Assembly (NCBI RefSeq): GCF_038502225.1
Contig: NC_091300.1
Location: 48,323,523 to 48,387,522, forward strand
Source: Cherax quadricarinatus
Lineage: Eukaryota; Arthropoda; Malacostraca; Decapoda; Parastacidae
Direction: 5' to 3'
Length of the DNA stretch: 64,000 nucleotides
Made by a program: the position numbers and the translations under genes. Positions within the stretch are counted from its first letter, which is position 1. Each line of letters begins with the position of its first letter. Below, piece after piece: positions 22,236 through 34,331 of this stretch. A model generated the notes under the pieces. It was given only the letters and a program-made list of their open reading frames with translations. It did no database searches and had not been told where the DNA came from.

Positions 22236-24146
22236 GGCAGGATAGTGCAGGACAGGACAGGGAAGAAGAAGCAGGGTAAGACAGGGAAGAAGAGGCAGGG
22301 CAGGACAGGGAAGAAGAGGCAGGGCAGGACAGGGAAGAAGAGGCAGGGCAGAACAGGGAAGAAGAGGCAGGGCAGGACAGGGAAGAAGAGGCAGGGCAGG
22401 ACAGGGAAGAAGAGGCAGGGCAGGACAGGGAAGAAGAGGCAGGGCAGGACAGGGAAGAAGAGGCAGGGCAGGACAGGGAAGAAGAGGCAGGGCAGGACAG
22501 GGAAGAAGAGGCAGGGCAGGACAGGGAAGAAGAGGCAGGGCAGGGAAGAAGAGGCAGGGAACAGAAGAAGAGGCAGGGCAGGACAGGGAAGAAGAGGCAG
22601 GGCAGGACAGGGAAGAAGAGGCAGGGCAGGACAGGGAAGAAGAGGCAGGGCAGGACAGGGAAGAAGAGGCAGGGCAGGGAAGAAGAGGCAGGGCAGGACA
22701 GGGAAGAAGAGGCAGGGCAGGACAGGGAAGAAGAGGCAGGGCAGGGAAGAAGAGGCAGGGCAGGGCAGGGAAGAAGAGGCAGGGCAGGGCAGAGAAGAAG
22801 AGGCAGGGCAGGACAGGGAAGAAGAGACAGGGCAGGGCAGGGAAGAAGAGGCAGGGAAGGGAAGAAGAGGAAGGGCAGGGCAGGGAAGAAGAGGCAGGGC
22901 AGGACAAGGAAGAAGAGGCAGGACAGGACAAGGAAGAAGAGGCAGGGCAGGACAGGGAAGAAGAGGAAGGACAGGACAGGGAAGAAGAGGCAGGGCAGGA
23001 CAGGGAAGAAGAGGCAGGGCAGGACATGGAAGAAGAGGCAGGGCAGGACAGGAAAGAAGAGGCAGGGCAGGACATGGAAGAAGAGGCAGGGCAGGACAGG
23101 AAAGAAGAGGCATGGCAGGGAAGAAGAGGCAGGGCAGGACAGGGAAGAAGAGGCAGGGCAGGACAGGGAAGAAGAGGCAGGGCAGGACAGGGAAGAAGAG
23201 GCAGGGCAGGACAGGAAAGAAGAGGCATGGCAGGGAAGAAGAGGCAGGGCAGGACAGGGAAGAAGAGGCAGGGCAGGACATGGAAGAAGAGGCAGGGCAG
23301 GACAGGGAAGAAGAGGCAGGGCAGGACATGGAAGAAGAGGCAGGGCAGGACAGGAAAGAAGAGGCATGGCAGGGAAGAAGAGGCAGGCCAGGGCAGGGAA
23401 GAAGAGGCAGGGCAGGACAGGGAAGAAGAGGCAGGGCAGGGAAGAAGAGGCAGGGCAGGACAGGGAAGAAGAGGCAGGGCAGGACAGGGAAGAGGAGGCA
23501 GGGCAGGGCAGGGAAAAAGAGGCAGGGCAGGACAGGGAAGAAGAGGCAGGGCAGGGAAGAAGAGGCAGGGCAGGACAGGGAAGAGGAGGCAGGGCAGGGC
23601 AGGGAAGAAGAGGCAGGGCAGGGCAGGGAAAAAGAGGCAGGACAGGGAAGAAGAGGCAGAGCAGGACAGGGAATAAAAGGCATTGCAGGGAAGAAGAAGC
23701 ATGGTAAGACAGGGAAGAAGAGGCAGGGCAGGACTAGGAAGAAGAGGCAGGGCAGGAAAGAGAAGAAGAGGCAGAGAAGGGCAAGGAAGAAGAGGCAAAG
23801 CAGGACAGGGAATAAAAGGCATTGCAGGGAAGAAGAAGCAGGGCAGGTCAGGAAAGAAGATAAAGGATAGGGCAGGGAAGAAGTGACAGTACAGGACTGG
23901 GAAGAAGAGGCAGGACAATACAGGGAAGAAGAGGCAGGGAAATACAGGGAAGAAAAGGCAGGGCAGGGCAGGGAAGTAGATGCAGGGCAGAGCAGGGAAG
24001 AAGAGGCAGGGCAAGGCAGGGAAGAAGAGGCAGGGTAGGACATAGAAGAAGAGGCAGGGTAGGACAGGGAAGAAGAGGCACGGCAGGATAGGGAAGAAGA
24101 GGCAGGGCAGGTCAGGGAAGAAGAGGCAGGGCAGGATAGGAAAGAA
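22236..24146. repeat. Purine-rich 25-bp tandem array, part 1
   Basis: Units of gaagaagaggcagggcagg plus acaggg (25 bp), with 15- and 20-bp deletion variants. The plus strand is almost all A/G with regular single C residues. All frames on both strands are open for hundreds of codons (KKRQGRTG, LPLLPCPA, FFPVLPCL) only because the unit has no stop and 25 is not divisible by 3. No gene is called. The array is split by a Penelope-like element at 24147-25244. Confidence 0.95.
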
Positions 24147-24262
24147 GATACACAAATAACCCGCACATAGAAGAGATGAGCTTACGACGACGTTTCGGTT
24201 CGACTTGGACCATTTACAAAGTCAGTCTAACCAGAAGTGGAGCAGGACGGCTATATATAGGC

Positions 24263-24273
24263 AGGAAGAGGTA

Positions 24274-24314
<41 letters not shown>

Positions 24315-24325
24315 TGTAGTAGTGG
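24263..24325 (+). repeat. (GTA)n microsatellite in Penelope 3' region
   Basis: About 20 GTA triplets with a few interruptions. A similar run is present in the related tail at 61715-61765 and, as ACT, at 62164-62184, so the microsatellite belongs to the element. Confidence 0.85.
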
Positions 24326-24536
24326 TAGTAGTGGGGAACTAAGGAGGAGCCAGTCAAATATAAAGAAAGGGGAGGACTGCAAGGGAGCTAGGTGCCCATA
24401 GAGGGAGAGCAAGTGCATAGAGGTGGGGGGAAGGGGAAGTGATGAAATAAATAATGAAGGAACAGAAACACGCGACAGAAGGAAGACCAAAAAAAAAATG
24501 AAAGGGGAAGAGGGAGAAGAAGAAAAATGAGGAATC

Positions 24537-25182
24537 AGGTTAAGTCACGGGTGTTCTGAAGTTTGGAGCATTTTACAATGTAGTGGGAGGGGAAGGCATC
24601 TACAGAGACGAAGCCGGGACTAAGATTCATACAAGGAAAGTTGTGTATTAGAGAGGATTCAACAAGACGGCGACTGTTAAAGTTGGAAGTAGGGAAGACA
24701 GTTTTAGCAGAAGACCAGTCAATAGGATGGCTGTGATCTCTGACGTGACAGAAAAGAGCATTGTTAGTGTCGGCAAGCCTAACACTATTTTTGTGCTCCC
24801 TAAGTCTGTCAGAAAGAGATCGGCCAGTTTCTCCAAAGTATTGAAGAGGACAGGAGGAACAAGAAATAGAGTAGACACCAGGAACATCTGTAGAGGGAGG
24901 AGAGGTATGAACGAGATTAGTGCGAAGAGTGTTAGTCTGGCGGAAAGTAAGCTTGATGTCTAAGGGACGGAGAGAATTGTTGAGATTAGAAAGACCGGAA
25001 ATGTAGGGAAGGCAGAGGACAGAAGAGTTCCCAGGAGTAGAGAGTTTGGGAGAGAAGAAACTGCGTTTAGCACGTGAGAGGGCAGAGTCTATGAAATGGG
25101 AAGGGTAGCCAAGACGGGAGAACGAATTATGAAGAGTGGAAATTTCTGCTGGAAGGAACTGAGGATCACAGATGCGGAGGGC
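24537..25182 (-). pseudogene. Penelope-like GIY-YIG endonuclease domain (partial polyprotein)
   Basis: C-terminal part of a Penelope polyprotein, which in full consists of RT plus a GIY-YIG nuclease that nicks the target. Visible on the minus strand: the connector FIDSALSRAKRSFFSPKLST, then LDIKLTFRQTNTLRTNLV. The nuclease follows with GVYSISCSSCPLQYFGETGR (GIY reads GVY; YIG reads YFG, with the following Gly-Glu-Thr-Gly-Arg), SLSDRLREHK (catalytic Arg and His region), CHVRDHSHPIDW and RRLVESSLI (metal-binding Glu). The Cys pair CSSC between the two signature strands fits the zinc-like motif of this group. The frame is intact over about 215 codons. Upstream it is fused by the inverted duplication to array sequence, so no native start exists. 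Confidence 0.85.
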
Positions 25183-25244
25183 AAGCATACTTTCCGCCAG
25201 ACTAACACTCTTCGCACTAATCTCGTTCATACCTCTCCTCTGCA

Positions 25245-27560
25245 GAGAAGGGCAGGGAAAAGAGGCAAAGCAGATCAGGGAAGAAAAGGCAGGGCAGGGT
25301 AGGGAAGAAGAGGCAGGGCAGGGTAGGGAAGAAGAGGCAGGGCAGGACAGGGAAGAAAAGGCAGGGCAGGGTATGGAAGAAGAGGCAGGGCAGGACAGGG
25401 AAGAAGAGGCAGAGAAGGGCAGGGAAAAAAGGCAAGGCAGGTCAGGGAGGAAAAGGCAGGGCAGGGTAGGGAAGAAGAGGCAGGGGAGGACATACAAGAA
25501 GAGGCAGCGCAGGGTAGTGAAGAAGAGGCAGGGCAGGACAAGGAAGAAGAGGCAGGGCAGGGTAGGGAAGAAGAGGCAGGGCAGGACAGGGAAGAAGAGG
25601 AAAGGCAGGGTAGGGAAGAGGAGGCAGGGCAGGACAGGGAAGAAGAGGCAGAGAAGGGAACTAAAGAAGAGGCAGAGTAGGACATAGAAGAAGAGACAGG
25701 GCAGGAAAGGGAAGAAGAGGCAGGGTAGGGTAGAAGAGGTAGGACAGAACAGGGAGAAGAGGCAGAAAAGGGCAGGGAAGAAGAGGCAGGGTAGGAAAGA
25801 AGAAGAGGCAGAGCAGGACATGGAAGAAGAGGCGGGGTAGGACACAGAAGAACAGGCAGGGCAGGACAGCGAAGAAAAGGCAATGCAGGGAAGAAGAGGC
25901 AGGGCAGGTCAGGGAAGAAGAGGCAGGGTAGGACACAGAAGAAGAGGCAGAGCAGGACAGCGAAGAAGAGGCAGGGCAGGGAAGAAGAGGCAAGGCAAGG
26001 CAGGGAAGAAGAGGCAGGTCAGGACAGGGAAAAAGAGGCAGGGTAGGACATAGAAGAAGAGGCAGGGCAGGATAGGGAAGAAGAGGCAGGGCAGAACAGG
26101 GAAGAAGAGGCAGGGCAGGACATAGAACAAGAGGCAGGGCAGGACAGGGAAGAAGAGGCAGGGCAGGACAGGGAAGAAGAGGCAGGGCAGGACATAGAAG
26201 AAGAGGCAGGGCAGGACATGGAAGAAGAGGCAGGGCAGGTAAGGGAAGAAGAGACAGGACAGCGAAGAAGAGACAGGACAGGGAAGAATAGGCAGGACAG
26301 GTCAGGGAAGAAGAGGCAGGGCAGGTCAGGGAAGAAGAGGCAGGGCAGGACAGGGAAGAAGAAGCACGGCAGGACATAGAAGAAGAGGCAGGGCAGGACA
26401 GGGAAGAAGAGGCAGGGCAGGACATAGAAGAAGAGGCAGGGCAAGACATAGAAGAAGAGGCAGGGCAAGACATAGAAGAAGAGGCAGGGCAGGTAAGGGA
26501 AGAAGAGACAGGACAGCGAAGAAGAGACAGGACAGGGAAGAATAGGCAGGACAGGTCAGGGAAGAATAGGCAGGACAGGTCAGGGAAGAAGAGGCAGGAC
26601 AGGTCAGGGAAGAAGAGGCAGGGCAGGTCAGGGAAGAAGAGGCAGGGCAATACAGGGAAGAGGCAATGCAGGGTAGGGAAAAAGCAGAGCAGGTCAGGGA
26701 AATAGAGGCAGGACAGGAGAAAGAAGGAGAAGCAGGGCAGGGGAGGATAGAAGAGCCAGGGCAGGACAGGGAAGAAGAGGCAGGGCAGGGTAGGACAGGG
26801 AAGAAGAGGCAGGGGAGGGCTGGACAGGGAAGAAGAGGCAGGGCAGGACAGGGAAGAAGATGCAGGGCAGGAAAGAGAAGAAGAGGCAGGGTAGGAAATA
26901 GAAGAAAAGGCAGGGTAGGACTGGAGAGAAGAGGCAGAGAAGGGCAGTGAAGAAGAAGCAAGGAAGGACAGGGAAGAAGAGGTAGGGTAGGACATAGAAG
27001 AAGAGGTAGGGCAAGACTGGGAAGAAGAGGAAGAGGAGGTCAATAAAGAAGAGGCAGGGCAGGACAGGGAAGACGAGGCTGGGTAGGACATAGAAGAAGA
27101 GGTAGGGCAGGACTGGGAAGAAGAGGCAGAGAAGGGGAGGGAAGAAGAGGCAGGGCAGGACATGGACGAAGAAGCAGGGCAGGACATGGACGAAGAGGCA
27201 GGGCAGGACATGGACGAAGAGGCAGGGCAATACAAGGAAGAAGAGGCAGGGCAGGTCAGGGAAGAAGAGGCACGGCAGGGCAAGAAGAAGATGCAGGGAA
27301 GAAGAGGCAGACAGGGAAGATGAGGCAAGGCAGGGCAGGGAAGAAGCAGCAGAGCAGTACAAGGAAGGAGACGCACGACATTAGAAAGAAGGAGAAGCAG
27401 GGCAGGGCAAGAAAGAAGAGGCTGGGTAGGACGGGGAAGAAGAGGCAGGGCAGGACAGGGAAGAAGAGGCAGGACAGGGAAGAAGAGGCAGGACAGGAGG
27501 AGGTAGAAGAGTCAGGTCAGGGCAGGGAAGAAGAGGCTAGGCAGGACTGAGCAGGATAGG
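25245..27560. repeat. Purine-rich 25-bp tandem array, part 2
   Basis: Continuation of the 22236-24146 array on the other side of the Penelope element, with more variants (acatagaagaagaggcagg, gtcagggaagaagaggcag). Units are more diverged than in part 1. Long frames are repeat artefacts. Confidence 0.94.
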
Positions 27561-28322
27561 CTGAGTAAAGCTGGGCAAGCCAGGGCAGACAGACTTCAGC
27601 AGAAAAGGCAGGCAGGGAAATTAAGAGTAGCCATATCAAGCTGGGGTACATAAAGGAGGCATGCCAGGCTTTGATATGTACAGCAAGCAGAGAAGGCTGG
27701 GTATAAAAAAGTAGGCAAGGCAATGCAAGAAGAGAATTAAACAGCAGAGCAGGCAGTACACAGCAGGCCAGGGCAAGAAGGCAGGAGAAGCAAGACAGAT
27801 CAGAGCATGTAAGACAGAACAAGGAAGGGTAGGCAGGTCAGCACAAGAAAGAGCCTGCAGGGCAAGCCAGAGCAGGCAGGACAGGCGCAGCACGAATGCA
27901 CGATAGAAACACGCACAGCAGAGAGGCAGGGCAGAATATGCACAGCAGGCAGGCAAGGCATGCAAGGCAGGCAAGGCATGCAAGGCAGGACAGGCATAGC
28001 AGGCAGGCCAGGGTAAGACTGGCCAGAGCACGCTGAATAGGACAAGTCAGAGCAGGCATAGCAGGCCAGAACAAGGAGAGAACAGGGCAGAAAGGCAGGC
28101 AGGAAGGCATGCAGGCAGACAGGCACGGCTGGCAGAAAGTCATGTAGGCAGGCAGAGAGGCAGGCAGGAAGGTAGGGAGGCAGGGCTGGCAGAAAAGCAT
28201 GCAGGCAGGGCTGGCAGAAAGGCATGTAGGTAGGTAGAGAGGCAGAGAGGCAGGCAGGCAGACAGGCAGGCAGAGGCTGACAGGCAGGCAGGCAGGTAGG
28301 CAGGCAGGCAGGCAGGTAGGCA

Positions 28323-28362
<40 letters not shown>

Positions 28363-28621
28363 TGGCATAAAGGCATACATGCAGGGCTGGCAGAAAGGTA
28401 TGCAAGCAGGGCTGGCAGAAAGGCATGCAGGCAAGTAGAGAGGCAGGCAGGCAGGCAAGCAGGTCAAGGCAGGGCAAGGCAAGGAAGGATAGGGTCAAGC
28501 AGGGACAGACAAGGCAGGGTGAGGCAGGCAAGGCAAGGCAGGGACAGGCAAGGTAGGACAACGCAGGCAGGGCAAGACAGACAGGGTAGGGAAAAACAAG
28601 GCATGGCAAAGCAAAGCAAAC
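27561..28621. repeat. Degenerate CAGG-type repeat region
   Basis: G/A-rich simple repeats grade from ggcagggcaag-like units into (CAGG)n, densest at 28245-28370. A block cagggctggcagaaaggcat recurs at about 28190-28430. The minus strand appears to encode Cys/Leu/Pro-rich strings, which are translation of the simple repeat. Probably an older, degraded edge of the adjacent array. Confidence 0.8.
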
Positions 28622-29577
28622 TGTTGAGAAATGGTTTACCAGCTAAGGTTAAAGATAAAATATAGGGAGTACTTAGCTGATAAGACAGCTATCGTCCACA
28701 CAGCCGCCCCTGCAGACGAGGTCTTGAGAAGCTGTCTCATCCACTTCTTACCGGGCTGAAATAAGTATATTAGGTAAGATTATAAATTACCCCTAGCGGG
28801 TGTTATGTCAGCATATATCAGACACTGATGGCTGACGACACTTACTTGTGTGGACTCAAAGGTCCACTTATCACAGGGGTTTATGATAAGTGACTAACTC
28901 GTAACTTAGACTCAACTGTGCAGTCAATAGTAGTACATCATGAGTTAGAACACTTACCTGGGTATATGTATCTGACCTGTAGTTACGCCCGGATATCCGA
29001 TGAGTTGATTGAAGAATAGTGTTCTTTGAAGAATGTCGCACTACACTGTTGGATCGCAACACTCGTTGTTACACAGTTCATCAATAATTGTTCACACCAT
29101 ATCACTAAAGAAGCTGATAACACTTCTCTGTAAGTGTTTATCGTGTTTTGTGAAACACTTTGTTCATACTAATGCACGGATCAGTGTTCTTTGTTGGTTA
29201 TCCAGGCGTCAGTGTGACTCCCAGAAGGGTGAAAAGTAATCTGACCTCACAGCCTCCTACGACGCTGCAATGCCCCTAAAACATAAAGTAAAAGCTGACC
29301 TAGTAATAAAGTGGGAGCAGGATTTTCCTTAATTGTCCTGCTAAGGTAAGAGATGGACTGTCTCTTATTAAACTACACATTGCAACACTGGACTCTCGCA
29401 AGGAGCAGCGGTCGCATGACCACGTCACATACTTGTACTGCATCTGGGATCAATTCCTTGATGTACCAGTAAACAAGATGTTTGCCCCTTCTGAGAGGGC
29501 TGGACCCGTCAGAGCTGAAAGGGGCTGAAAGGGGCTGAAGGGGCCTGATACCCCCCTCTTGGAGAAAATTTCTCCAC
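28622..29577 (-). repeat. BEL/Pao 3' LTR
   Basis: Directly downstream (minus strand) of the Pao pol stop, after a ccgccgcccccag stretch that could act as a polypurine/primer region. On the minus strand it starts TGTGGAGAAATTTTCTCC and ends accatttctcaaCA. It is homologous to the inverted copy at 20288-21352. The flanking 5 bp on the low side is caaac. The partner 5' LTR would lie beyond the gap. Confidence 0.75.
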
Positions 29578-29609
29578 ACTGGGGGCGGCGAAGGTTCGCT
29601 GCAGGTGAA

Positions 29610-31914
29610 CTATTCATCGCTTAACATTAATTTGATTTTCTCACTCGCCACCACTGCTGCTTGTCTTTTCTGAACAGCTTTAATCTGTGTGGTTTCTGGA
29701 GAATCACTAATTTTATTTTCAACACTGTGTAATTCTAACGGCACTAGTTTGATTATTGTCCGCTTATTCACTACACCTCTGCTCGAAACATCAACTGTCC
29801 TGATGATTCCATTTGCATCATGATATACGGTCACAATTTTTCCAAGTGGCCATTGGGACCTAGGACCATCATTGTCAATAATCACTATGTCACCAGGTCT
29901 TAAGCACTTATGATTTTCCTGAACACCAGCTCCATAGAAGTGTTCTCTCAATGAACACTTTTCGCCAAATTTTCTCCCAACGTTCAATCACTTTATTAAG
30001 GTGTTTGAATTTACGTCTGAGTTGCTCAGGTTCGAAATAAGTAGGATCCCCTATGATTTCTTTATCATTCATGGTAGGAACAGGTTCGAGCCTTCTGCCA
30101 TGAAGTAAATGAGATGGACTTAACACTTCTAAATTGTCCAGATCATCGGTAACATAAGTTTGAGGTCTGTTGTTGACTCTATTTTCTATTTCAGTCACAA
30201 CTGAGCGGAATTCTTCTAAGTCGATTCTCTGACGATGAAGAGTCTTCCTTAAACAACATTTTACAATGCCAATCATTCTTTCATAAAATCCGCCGTGCCA
30301 TGGAGATTTAGGAGGAATGTATCTCCAACGACAACTGCGTTGATTCAACATCTGTTGTACTTCTGGTTGATCAAAGATCTTGCTTATATAAGCAGCACCA
30401 GCAACAAACTTCGTTGCATTGTCTGAAATAATCAGTCTGGGACGTGCCCTTCTGGCTGCAAACCTTCTGAATAATTTGATAAAGGTTTCGGCAGACATGT
30501 CAGTGGCTACTTCTAGATGTACTGCTCTAGTCATAGCACAAGTGAACAAACAGATGTACACCTTGATGGGAACTTTGTCAACTGTTTTGGTTAAAATTAT
30601 TGGTCCAGTGTAATCTACACTTGTCACCTCAAATGTAGTGACAAGACAAACTCTTTCAAAGGGATATGGAGGTAGACCTGAATACTGACATGCATATCGT
30701 AGTGACGACAAGTAATACAGTCCTTTATTTGTTTTTTCACACTTTGTCGACCTTGAGGTATCCAGTAAGATTGTCGTATATGACAAAGTGTGTCAGCTAC
30801 CCCACCATGTAACACGTTACTGTGGGCGTTTTGCACAATCAGTTTTGTTAGCCAATGATTCTTGGGGATCAATATTGGATGTATGGCTTCTTTAGATAGT
30901 GAAGAATTATGAATTCTTCCTCGACATCTTATAATCTTTTCTGAGTCGAGATAAAGTCCTAAAGAACTAATCATGACAGGTTTCTTTGGGGATTTATCTT
31001 GTGTTTCCAGAAATTTATATTCTGGAGAGAAATCATCACTCTGTATTAGTTTCACCCAGTATTTAATGGGTTCAAGACATTCATAATTAGGTTTTATTCC
31101 TTTAATGACTTTAAAGACCAGAGCTGTAACTCTTAAGAGTTTACCCAAAGATGAGTATTTAGATCCATCAATGACTGTTTCTGTTGTGTCTGCAGTATTT
31201 ACACAACTTATTTCTGCTCTGTTCAAGAAGACTGTTTCTTCTGGCATAATGTGAGCTTTTTGCTGAGGCCAGTTATTTTCATTAGAGATCCAGTTCGGTC
31301 CGTGGAGCCATAATTTATTATCCACAAATTTCTTGAGTGGGACACCACGTGACAACAGGTCAGCTGGATTCTCTTGGGTAGAGACGTGGAGAAAGAGAGA
31401 ATCTCTCTGCATCTCTCTTATTTCTGCTACTCTATTCTGTATATAGACCAACTTACTCTTATTATTTCTTAACCACTGGAGAACTGCTTCATTATCACTC
31501 CAGATCACGTTTTTTTCAATAGTGAGATGATCAAGTACTTTGTTGAGATACAGATAATTTTGTACCTACATAGAGTGCTGTCAGTTCCAATTGTGGTACT
31601 GTTCTGACCTTCAAGGGTGCTACCCGGGCCTTTGAAGTAATTAGTGTACTTTCTTCAGTATTACTCATGTAAGCTACAGCGCCATAACCTCTGGTTGACG
31701 CATCACAAAACACATGTAATGTATACTTGTTTCCCTCTTGACCTATTTGTCTGAGAAATGTAATTTGATGAAGTTTTTTAAACTCCTTGGAAATTTCATC
31801 CCATGCCTGACTCATTTCTAGAGGCAAGTTCTCATCCCATCCAATTTTGAGCTTCCATGCATCTTGCATAAGCATTTTATCTTTTATGATAATTAGTGAG
31901 ACGAGTCCTAGAGG
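29610..31914 (-). pseudogene. BEL/Pao pol polyprotein, C-terminal two thirds
   Basis: Minus-strand pol running into the N gap. In order: an RNase H-like region, VFCDASTRGYGAVAYM and KVRTVPQLELTALYVGTKL (31875-31540). Then a frameshift near 31535 into KVLDHLTIEKNVIWSDNEAV and ENPADLLSRG. Integrase zinc region with HPILIPKNHWLTKLIVQNAH, HGGVADTL and CITC (about 30870-30740), and a second frameshift near 30700. Integrase core with VDYTGPI (Asp), LIISDNATKF (Asp) and PWHGGFYERMIGIVK (Glu), all three catalytic residues present. A third frameshift lies near 29960, then the C-terminal domain LRPGDIVIIDNDGPRSQWPL (the DUF5641-type tail of Pao integrases), ending ...MLSDE at 29610. Three single-base shifts are enough to inactivate it. 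Gag, protease and most of the RT would be beyond the gap. Confidence 0.9.
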
Positions 31915-32014
31915 NNNNNNNNNNNNNNNNNNNNNNNNNNNNNNNNNNNNNNNNNNNNNNNNNNNNNNNNNNNNNNNNNNNNNNNNNNNNNNNNNNNNNN
32001 NNNNNNNNNNNNNN
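31915..32014. other. Assembly gap (100 N)
   Basis: Exactly 100 N, a conventional placeholder of unknown true size. It cuts the Pao pol, and the sequence on its far side is an unrelated GT-rich repeat. The join may be a scaffold of non-adjacent contigs. Confidence 0.98.
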
Positions 32015-34331
32015 CAAAGGTGTTTATGTGAGTATTCAAATGATTTATGAGAGTGTTCGAAGTAATCTTGGGGTTGTTCTGTAGTGAGATGATAAAGGTT
32101 GTAGATGAGAGAATATTTCTTAAGAGATATTGAGAAAAGGTGGTCTCAAATGATGTATGAGAGTGTTTTGAAGGTGTTCAAAGTAAAGTGAGGTGTGTGT
32201 GTGAGTGTGTGTATGTGTGTGTGTGTGTGCGTTAAGTGGTCATAGAGTTTTGTGAATATCTTGGTAACAGTGATTTTAGTGGATTTGAGATGGGTGATGA
32301 GATGCATTTGTGGATGTGAAATGTGATTTTTGTGTGTGTTCAGAAGAAGTGTGTTGGGAGATGGGTGAGTGGATGTTAAGAAATGTGGGTGAGATGGAGA
32401 AGGGTATCGGGAGGGTTGTATTAGAAATTTAATGAAATATGGGGAGATTTTACTGAAAATAAAGGTAATGTGTGAATATTTTAAAAAGAAATTATAGAAT
32501 TGAAAAGTTATGATATATTGGAAAAGAATGGAGGGTGTTGAAACAAATCGCAGGAGTTGGGTAGTGAGATTAGTTGTTGTGAGTATATCAGTTTATGTGG
32601 ATACAAGGACATGGGTATGGAGAGGATTTTATTAAAATTTTAGTAATGTAAAGAGGAAGGTGTATTACATTTAAGATTCAGTAAAAAGAAGGGGAAAAAT
32701 TTGTATCGAATAAATTGTGAATAAATTGGTAAGTGATGAGGGTTTTGGGTAATGTAGTCGAACTAGAGATACCAAAAAAGATGATATAAGTGGGTTGTTT
32801 TTGTGGGTGATGTGGGGTGTTGGGGTTTGTGGGTGTTGCTGTCGAACTAGTGATGCCGAAAAAGTGGTTATAAGTTGTGGGTTGTTGATGTGACTTTTAC
32901 TGATGAAATTAGTTAAAACGAGAAAAAAAATTGTGGGTGATTTGGGTTGTGAGTATTGTTGTCGAACTAGAGATACCGAAAAGACGCTATAAGTGTGTTG
33001 TTGTTGTGGGTGATGTGGGTTGTGGGTGATGTGGGTTGTGGGTGATGTGGGTTGTGGGTGATGTGGGTTGTGGGTGTTGTGGGTTGTGGCTGTTGTTGTT
33101 GAACTAGAGATACCGAAAAGACGCTATAAGTGTGTTGTTGTTGTGGGTGATGTGGGTTGTGGGTATTGTTGTCGAACTAGAGATACCGAAAAGACGTTAT
33201 AAGTGTGTTGTTGTGACTTTCTGATGAAATTAGTTAAAACGAGAAAAAAAATTGTAGGTTGTGGGTGTTGTGGGTTGTGGGTATTGTTGTCGAACTAGAG
33301 ATACCGAAAAGACGTTATAAGTGGGTTGTTGTTGTGACTTTTTCTGATGAAATTAGTTAAAACGAGAAAAAATTGTAGGTTGTGAGTGTTGTGGGATATG
33401 GGTGTTGTGGGTGTTGTTGTTGAACTAGAGATACCGAAAAGACGTTATAAGTGGGTTGTTGTTGTGGGTGATGTGGGTTGTGGGTGATGTGGGTTGTGGG
33501 TGTTGTGGGTGTTGTAGGTTGTGGGTGTTGTTGACGAACTAGAGTTGCTGAAAAGTGATTATAAGTTGTGGGTTGTTGTTGTGACTTTCTTATGAAATTA
33601 GTTAAAACGAGAAAAAAGTGTTTTAGTAGTATTCTGTGGTGTATTTGGGAGTACTCAAATGGTGTTTGAGACTATTCAAAGGTGTTTTTGAAGGTGTTCA
33701 AATGATATGCAAGAGTATTTTTGAAGGTGTTCTGGGAGTATTCAGTAGTGATTTGGGGGTATTCGAATGATGTTTTTGGAGTATTCAAAGGTAAATGATT
33801 GTGTTTTTGATGTTGTTCAAAGTAAAGTGTCTGAGTTAGTTTTTGTGATACTGTTGTAAAAATCTGGAGAATGAGGGAGGAGTTTTGGGGGATGAGTTGT
33901 AATTTAATGAAATATGAAAGTGTAGATAAATTAGAGATGATAAATCTTATTTGGGAGTATTCAAAATGTTGTCTTGGAAATGTTTTAGTGTTGTTTGGAA
34001 ATGTTTAAAGGTATTTTTGTGAGTATTCAAATGATTTATGAGAGTGTTTTGAAGGTGTTCAAAGTAAAGTGAGGTGCGTGTGCGTATTAACTTCGTAATA
34101 TGTAAAATTGCGACTAGTGAATTTATCGAAAAGTGGTTATAAGTTGTAAGTGTTGTGGTGACTTTTTCTGATGAAATAATTAAAACGAGAAAAATTGTGG
34201 GTTATGAGTGAAAATTGTGAGGTGTTGGTGGGAGTGTGAGGGTTTGGGAGGGTGGGGAGATGGAGAGAGAGAAGGTTACTTCGTGGGGAGTGACCCGAGA
34301 TGAAATAGTTAAAACGAGAAAAATGTCTAGA
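32015..34331. repeat. C-poor, GT-rich complex tandem repeat
   Basis: The plus strand is nearly devoid of C for 2.3 kb except inside two conserved islands. Island 1 is tcgaactagagataccgaaa (at about 32759, 32844, 32961, 33097, 33172, 33289, 33421, 33536). Island 2 is atgaaattagttaaaacgag (at about 32904, 33225, 33348, 33592, with weaker copies to 34310). Between them are gttgtgggtgatgtggg runs. A different motif, gagtattcaaatgatttatg and ttgaaggtgttcaaag, recurs at both ends. No coding potential. It begins at the assembly gap. Confidence 0.85.

Larger units (their letters stand above)
24147..25244 (-). mobile_element. Penelope-like element, 5'-truncated with inverted 5' end
   Basis: Minus orientation, inserted in the purine-rich array. 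The 3' end (low coordinates) starts gatacacaaataaccc. It carries gcttacgacgacgtttcgg, a tatata block and a (GTA)n run at about 24263-24325. Then comes the GIY-YIG ORF (24537-25182). The first about 60 bp of the element (25184-25244) are an inverted copy of 24889-24955, a rearrangement typical of Penelope-like insertions. The RT part of a full element is absent. The same 3' tail recurs at 61590 (minus) and 62170-62311 (plus). Confidence 0.85.

Noticed and set aside
22053..24155. Minus-strand frame of 700 codons, with others of 683 and 549, rich in Pro/Leu/Cys or Lys/Arg/Gly
   Set aside because: Translation of a stop-free 25-bp repeat in several frames and both strands at once. Flanks lack homology or start context.
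25661..27376. Minus-strand 571-codon frame of the second purine-rich array
   Set aside because: Same repeat artefact as in part 1.
27636..28609. Cys/Leu/Ala/Pro-rich minus-strand frames resembling a cysteine-rich protein
   Set aside because: Translation of (CAGG)n simple repeats. No conserved spacing or domain.
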